Source: Pseudomonadota bacterium (GTDB lineage: Bacteria; Pseudomonadota; Gammaproteobacteria; Burkholderiales; Burkholderiaceae_F). From it: DNA of 10,403 nucleotides. The position numbers and the translations under genes are program-made. Below the pieces are notes generated by a model. The model searched no databases. It was given only the letters and a program-made list of their open reading frames with translations, and was not told the DNA's origin. Positions 7,772 to 10,403 of this stretch are shown here, one piece after another (positions within the stretch are counted from its first letter, which is position 1; the number at the start of each line of letters is the position of its first letter). The stretch lies in the NCBI GenBank assembly GCA_021823635.1, contig JAKANT010000023.1, positions 1 to 10,403 of the forward strand, given 5' to 3'.

Positions 7772-7851
7772 GGCGAGTGCGGCATCCGCCCGGCAACCGT
7801 TGCGCGGCCGACGAACGAAAACGGCGCACGGGCAGAGCTCGGCACGACCAT
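7765..7851 (-). CDS. Possible 28-residue coupling ORF between ATPase and permease
   Basis: This small frame begins at an ATG that shares a base with the ATPase stop (TGATG, 7853-7849). It ends with a TGA that overlaps the permease start region (ATGCTGA, 7771-7765). It therefore spans the whole gap between two genes. The product begins MVVPSSARAPF and ends GRMPHSPC, with no recognisable domain or signal. Codon choice is GC-rich at the third position like its neighbours. The permease ATG has no ribosome binding site of its own, so ribosomes finishing this frame could reinitiate there. It could equally be a chance frame in GC-rich DNA, where open frames are common; conservation is unknown. Confidence 0.3.
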   Translation of the reverse strand: MVVPSSARAPFSFVGRATVAGRMPHSPC

Positions 7852-8660
7852 CACGCTGCCAACTTCTGCTGCGCGTAGCCCTTCAGCACCTCCGCGCGCA
7901 GCACGTCCCAGATCGCCTTGTGCAGCTCGATGAAGCGCGGCGCCACACGCACCTCGGCCACGTCGCGCGGGCGCGGCAGGTCGATCGCGAACTCGCCGAT
8001 CGGGCGCGACGCCGGCCCGGCCGACAGCACGATGACGCGATCGCTCATCGCGATTGCCTCGTCCAGGTCGTGCGTGATGAACAGCACCGCCTTTTTCTTC
8101 GCCGCCCACAGCTCCAGCACTTCGTTTTCCATCAGTTGCCGCGTCTGGATGTCGAGCGCCGAAAATGGCTCGTCCATCAGAATGATGTCCGGGTCGAGCA
8201 CCAGCGTCTGCGCCAGCGCGGTGCGTTTGCGCATACCGCCCGAGAGTTGATGCGGATAACGGTCGCCGAAGCCGCCCAGGCCGACGCGCTTCAGCCACTC
8301 TTCGCCGATGCGTTTCGCCTGCGCGGCCGGCACGCCGCGGAATTCGAGCCCGGCAGTGACGTTGCCGAGCGCCGTGCGCCACGGCATCAGCGCGTCGCTC
8401 TGGAACATGTAGCCGGCGCGCGTGTTGATGCCGCGCAGCGGCTCGCCGAACACGCGCACCTGCCCGGCGCTCGGCTCGAGCAGCCCGGCCGCGACGTTGA
8501 GCAGCGTGCTCTTGCCGCAGCCGGTCGGCCCGACCACGCTGACGAACTCGCCCGGCGCCACCGACAGCGTGACGTCCGCGACCGCGGTGTAGCGCCGGCC
8601 CGGCGCGTCGCGCGCGACGAAGGTGCAGGTGATGCGGTCGAGAGCGAGGGCGGCGGTCAT
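7851..8660 (-). CDS. ABC transporter ATP-binding protein, NitT/TauT/SsuB class
   Basis: This is the 269-residue cytoplasmic ATPase that powers the importer. Every functional motif is intact: Walker A GPTGCGKST (44-52, K50), Q-loop glutamine Q87 in YMFQSDALMPW, signature LSGGM (139-143), Walker B IILMDEP (159-165, catalytic E164), D-loop SALD and switch histidine H197 in FITHDLDEA. The MPWRTALGNV stretch after the Q-loop is typical of the SsuB/TauB/NrtD class. The ATG at 8660 follows the binding-protein gene by 79 bases, a gap that contains an extra copy of that gene's 25-bp tail. The stop overlaps the ATG of a 28-codon frame leading to the permease. Confidence 0.94.
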   Translation of the reverse strand: MTAALALDRITCTFVARDAPGRRYTAVADVTLSVAPGEFVSVVGPTGCGKSTLLNVAAGLLEPSAGQVRVFGEPLRGINTRAGYMFQSDALMPWRTALGNVTAGLEFRGVPAAQAKRIGEEWLKRVGLGGFGDRYPHQLSGGMRKRTALAQTLVLDPDIILMDEPFSALDIQTRQLMENEVLELWAAKKKAVLFITHDLDEAIAMSDRVIVLSAGPASRPIGEFAIDLPRPRDVAEVRVAPRFIELHKAIWDVLRAEVLKGYAQQKLAA

Positions 8661-8709
8661 GCGAACGCTGTCGGTCGCGGTTGTAACGGGACCGGGAGAC
8701 GCGGCCGAT

Positions 8710-8759
8710 GTCGGTCAACGGTACTTGGCGAGCGGTCGGTCAACGGTACTTGGCGAGCG
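8710..8759. repeat. Perfect 25-bp tandem duplication at the 3' end of the binding-protein gene
   Basis: Positions 8710-8734 and 8735-8759 are identical, head to tail, without a spacer; identity ends exactly at the unit borders on both sides. The right copy holds the last codons and the TGA stop (8742-8740) of the minus-strand binding-protein gene. The left copy lies just downstream in the gap before the ATPase gene and so is outside the coding frame. Confidence 0.93.
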
Positions 8760-9777
8760 CCTTACGCACGAACTCGTTCGTGTAGTTGGCCTTCAGATCG
8801 AGCTTCGCCTTGGCGATGGCTTCGTCCACGCTCGCCAGCGCGCGGTACGCGGTCGCCGAACCGGCCTCCGGGAACAGCCCGTCGGGCGACAGCGCCGCTT
8901 TGGCCTTCAGGAATGCATCGATGTAGATCGCGCGGTCGCCCAACAGATACGACTCGGGCACGACCTTGATGATGTCCGACGGGCCCGCCTGCTGGATCCA
9001 TTTGTTGGCGCGCACGATGGCGTTGGCGAGCGCCTGCGCGGTGTTGGGGTTCTTCTCCAGGAACGCCACCGGCGCGTACAGGCAGCCGGCCGGCATCGGC
9101 CCGCCGAACACCCTTTCGGACTCTGCCGGGTCGCGCGTGTCGGACACGATCTTGATATCGCCGGCGCGGGCCAAGATGGTGATCACCGGGTCTAGGTTGG
9201 AGATGGCGTCGATCTGCCCGGCGCGCAGCGCGGCGACCGCGCCGCTCGCCGCGCCGACACCGACGTAGGACACGTCGCTCGGCTTCAGTCCCGCCTTCGC
9301 GAGCACGAAGTTGGCCATGATGTTGGTCGACGAGCCCGGCGCGGTGACGCCGATCTTCTTGCCTTTCAGGTCCGCCACCGATTTGAAGTTCGGCATGGTC
9401 TTCGTGCTCACCGCGAGCACGATCTGCGGCGCGCGCCCCTGCAGCACGAAGGCGCGCATCGGCTGACCCTTGGCCTGCATGTTCAGCGTATGCTCGAACG
9501 CACCGGACACCACGTCGGCGCTGCCGCCGACCACCGCCTGCAGCGCCTTGGCGCCGCCGGCGAAATCGACGATCTCGACCTCCAGCCCTTCGGCCTCGAA
9601 GTACTTCAACTGCTCGGCGATCGTGAGCGGAAGGTAATAAAGCAGGTTCTTGCCGCCCACCGCGATCGTCACCTTCTTTTTCTCCAGCGCCTGCGCCGCG
9701 GCCAGGCCCGGAACGCAGGCGACGGCGGCGAACGAGGCGGCGGCCGCGAGCGCGCGGCGGCGGCTGATCGGGTTCAT
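8740..9777 (-). CDS. ABC transporter periplasmic substrate-binding protein (NMT1/SsuA-like)
   Basis: This 345-residue binding protein delivers the substrate to the permease and ATPase encoded downstream. The first ~29 residues form an export signal: SRRRAL followed by a hydrophobic alanine-rich stretch and an AxA-like site before QALEKKK. The consecutive arginines suggest Tat export, though Sec is possible. The mature part starts with KVTIAVGGKNLLYYLPLTIA and continues with FEAEGLEVEIVDFAGG, VVGGSADVVSGAFEH, LKGKKIGVTAPGS and LRAGQIDAISNLDP. These are the pattern of the NMT1/THI5-like (PF09084-type) fold found with nitrate, taurine, sulfonate and pyrimidine importers. The substrate cannot be assigned. 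The ATG at 9777 has a strong ribosome binding site (GGAGGA, 10 bases upstream); longer in-frame starts would add unrelated residues before the signal peptide. The gene ends inside a 25-bp tandem duplication. It is first in the transporter operon. Confidence 0.93.
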   Translation of the reverse strand: MNPISRRRALAAAASFAAVACVPGLAAAQALEKKKVTIAVGGKNLLYYLPLTIAEQLKYFEAEGLEVEIVDFAGGAKALQAVVGGSADVVSGAFEHTLNMQAKGQPMRAFVLQGRAPQIVLAVSTKTMPNFKSVADLKGKKIGVTAPGSSTNIMANFVLAKAGLKPSDVSYVGVGAASGAVAALRAGQIDAISNLDPVITILARAGDIKIVSDTRDPAESERVFGGPMPAGCLYAPVAFLEKNPNTAQALANAIVRANKWIQQAGPSDIIKVVPESYLLGDRAIYIDAFLKAKAALSPDGLFPEAGSATAYRALASVDEAIAKAKLDLKANYTNEFVRKALAKYR

Positions 9778-9787
9778 TTTGGCTATC

Positions 9788-9793
9788 TCCTCC
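9788..9793 (-). promoter_or_regulatory. Strong ribosome binding site for the binding-protein gene
   Basis: GGAGGA on the minus strand lies 10 bases before the ATG at 9777. It is the only strong Shine-Dalgarno sequence in the transporter group and fixes the start, because the frame stays open well upstream. Confidence 0.8.
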
Positions 9794-9816
9794 GGATCCG
9801 GTACGTACGGCACGGA

Positions 9817-9822
9817 AATATA
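9817..9822 (-). promoter_or_regulatory. Candidate -10 element of the transporter operon
   Basis: TATATT on the minus strand (5 of 6 matches to TATAAT) is the only AT-rich stretch in the 117-base gap between the two divergent genes. It would give a leader of about 33 bases. The -35 position is GC-rich and poor, so the call is tentative. Confidence 0.4.
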
Positions 9823-9846
9823 ACGGTGCGGGATCGCGCCGGCCCG

Positions 9847-9861
9847 TTGCCACGTGGACAA
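9847..9861. promoter_or_regulatory. Imperfect palindrome between divergent genes, possible operator
   Basis: TTGCCACGTGGACAA has a perfect 8-bp core (CCACGTGG) flanked by TTG and CAA arms, with one extra base on the right. It lies upstream of the candidate transporter promoter and just before the divergent plus-strand gene, a sensible place for a regulator site. No regulator gene is in the window. Confidence 0.3.
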
Positions 9862-9894
9862 TGCCGAACGCGTGCTTTTACGGATGTCTCCGGC

Positions 9895-10403
9895 GTGCAG
9901 ACGCGCTACATCGTGTTGCCCACTCGCGGATTCACCGCGGTCGAACCCTATTCGGCGCGCGCGACGTTGCAGTTCCTCAGCTCGCCGACGCCGGCCGCGA
10001 CCGCGCGCCGGGCGGGCGAACTGCGCGTGCTCGACTCGATCGCCGACACCGGGGCGAAGCTCGTGGCGCTGGCGCCAGCGCGCATCGCCGAACTGCGCCG
10101 CACCCATCCGGGCACCCGCATCGTGCCCGAGGTGTTCTATCCGACCGCGCGCGCGCCGCGCCCGGCGGTAAGGGAGGCGGCGGTGTCGCAGCGCACGGCC
10201 GCGACCGCGCGCACCGCGCTGCTCACCGTCGTGCTGCAATCCAATGGCCAGCCCCTGGCCGACGTGGAAGTCATCGCCTTCACCGACCATGCCGCCGGCC
10301 GCGGCGCCGCCGGCCGGACCAACCGTCGCGGGCAGGTGCGGCTGCGGCTGCCGACGAGCACGCGCCGCCTCGAGCGGCTCTACCTCTTTCCGCGTGCCGA
10401 CGC
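9895..10403 (+). CDS. Partial gene, possibly the N-terminal part of a subtilisin-like (S8) peptidase
   Basis: An open frame runs from here to the right edge without a stop (169 codons plus 2 bases). I start it at the GTG at 9895, giving (M)QTRYIVLPTRGFTAVEPYSA; no in-frame ATG is near and no clear ribosome binding site precedes it, so the start is uncertain. A TTG at 9847 is a longer option. Residues 1-80 include LRVLDSIADTGAKLVALAP and PGTRIVPEVFYP, resembling propeptide-like regions of S8 peptidases. Residues about 100-165 (LLTVVLQSNGQPLADVEVIAFTD...GRTNRRGQVRLRLP) look like a carboxypeptidase-regulatory-like beta-sandwich. The catalytic domain, if present, lies beyond the window, so the S8 assignment is from resemblance only. 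It is divergent from the transporter operon. GC-rich third positions support it being coding. Confidence 0.55.
   Translation, partial: MQTRYIVLPTRGFTAVEPYSARATLQFLSSPTPAATARRAGELRVLDSIADTGAKLVALAPARIAELRRTHPGTRIVPEVFYPTARAPRPAVREAAVSQRTAATARTALLTVVLQSNGQPLADVEVIAFTDHAAGRGAAGRTNRRGQVRLRLPTSTRRLERLYLFPRAD

Noticed and set aside
7851..9777. Assigning the importer specifically to taurine, alkanesulfonate, nitrate or thiamine precursor.
   Set aside because: No metabolic gene for any of these lies in the window, and the class shares motifs across substrates, so gene symbols such as ssu or tau would be unsupported.
8740..10290. Longer version of the binding-protein frame beginning at 10290, adding ~170 residues.
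   Set aside because: The extension lies opposite the edge gene and is low-complexity. The ATG at 9777 has GGAGGA and is followed at once by an export signal.

Overview
The window is GC-rich chromosomal DNA, with G or C at most third codon positions. It carries housekeeping genes typical of a proteobacterium; the CarAB, transaldolase and NitT/TauT-type transporter sequences suggest a betaproteobacterium (Burkholderiales or Rhodocyclales-like). That assignment is by family resemblance from memory, not by a search. There are no RNA genes, insertion sequences, prophage genes or CRISPR arrays.

Layout. On the minus strand, positions 1-2789 hold the carbamoyl-phosphate synthase operon, carA followed 7 bases later by carB; carB runs off the left edge after its first 550 codons. 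A 156-base divergent promoter region (2790-2945) separates carA from a plus-strand pair, tal (transaldolase, apparently leaderless) and a rhomboid-type intramembrane protease with a long helical C-terminal extension (2946-5431). Facing it from the right is a minus-strand group running from 9777 down to 5469: an exported substrate-binding protein, an ABC ATPase, an ABC permease (NitT/TauT/SsuABC class) and an unassigned multi-spanning membrane protein with a TPR-like cytoplasmic tail. At the right edge, on the plus strand, begins a partial gene (9895 onwards) that resembles the N-terminal part of a subtilisin-like (S8) peptidase.

How they work together. CarA and CarB make carbamoyl phosphate from glutamine, bicarbonate and ATP for pyrimidine and arginine synthesis. 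Tal belongs to the non-oxidative pentose phosphate pathway. The binding protein, ATPase and permease form one complete importer whose substrate cannot be told from sequence. The rhomboid and the unassigned membrane protein have the same overall plan (membrane core, then helical repeats in the cytoplasm) and converge tail to tail, but nothing seen proves a functional link.

This is mostly an ordinary region, and I do not see a previously undescribed multi-gene system. The points most worth checking are a perfect 25-bp tandem duplication at the end of the binding-protein gene, a 28-codon reading frame that exactly bridges the ATPase and permease genes, the leaderless look of tal, and the unassigned membrane/TPR protein.
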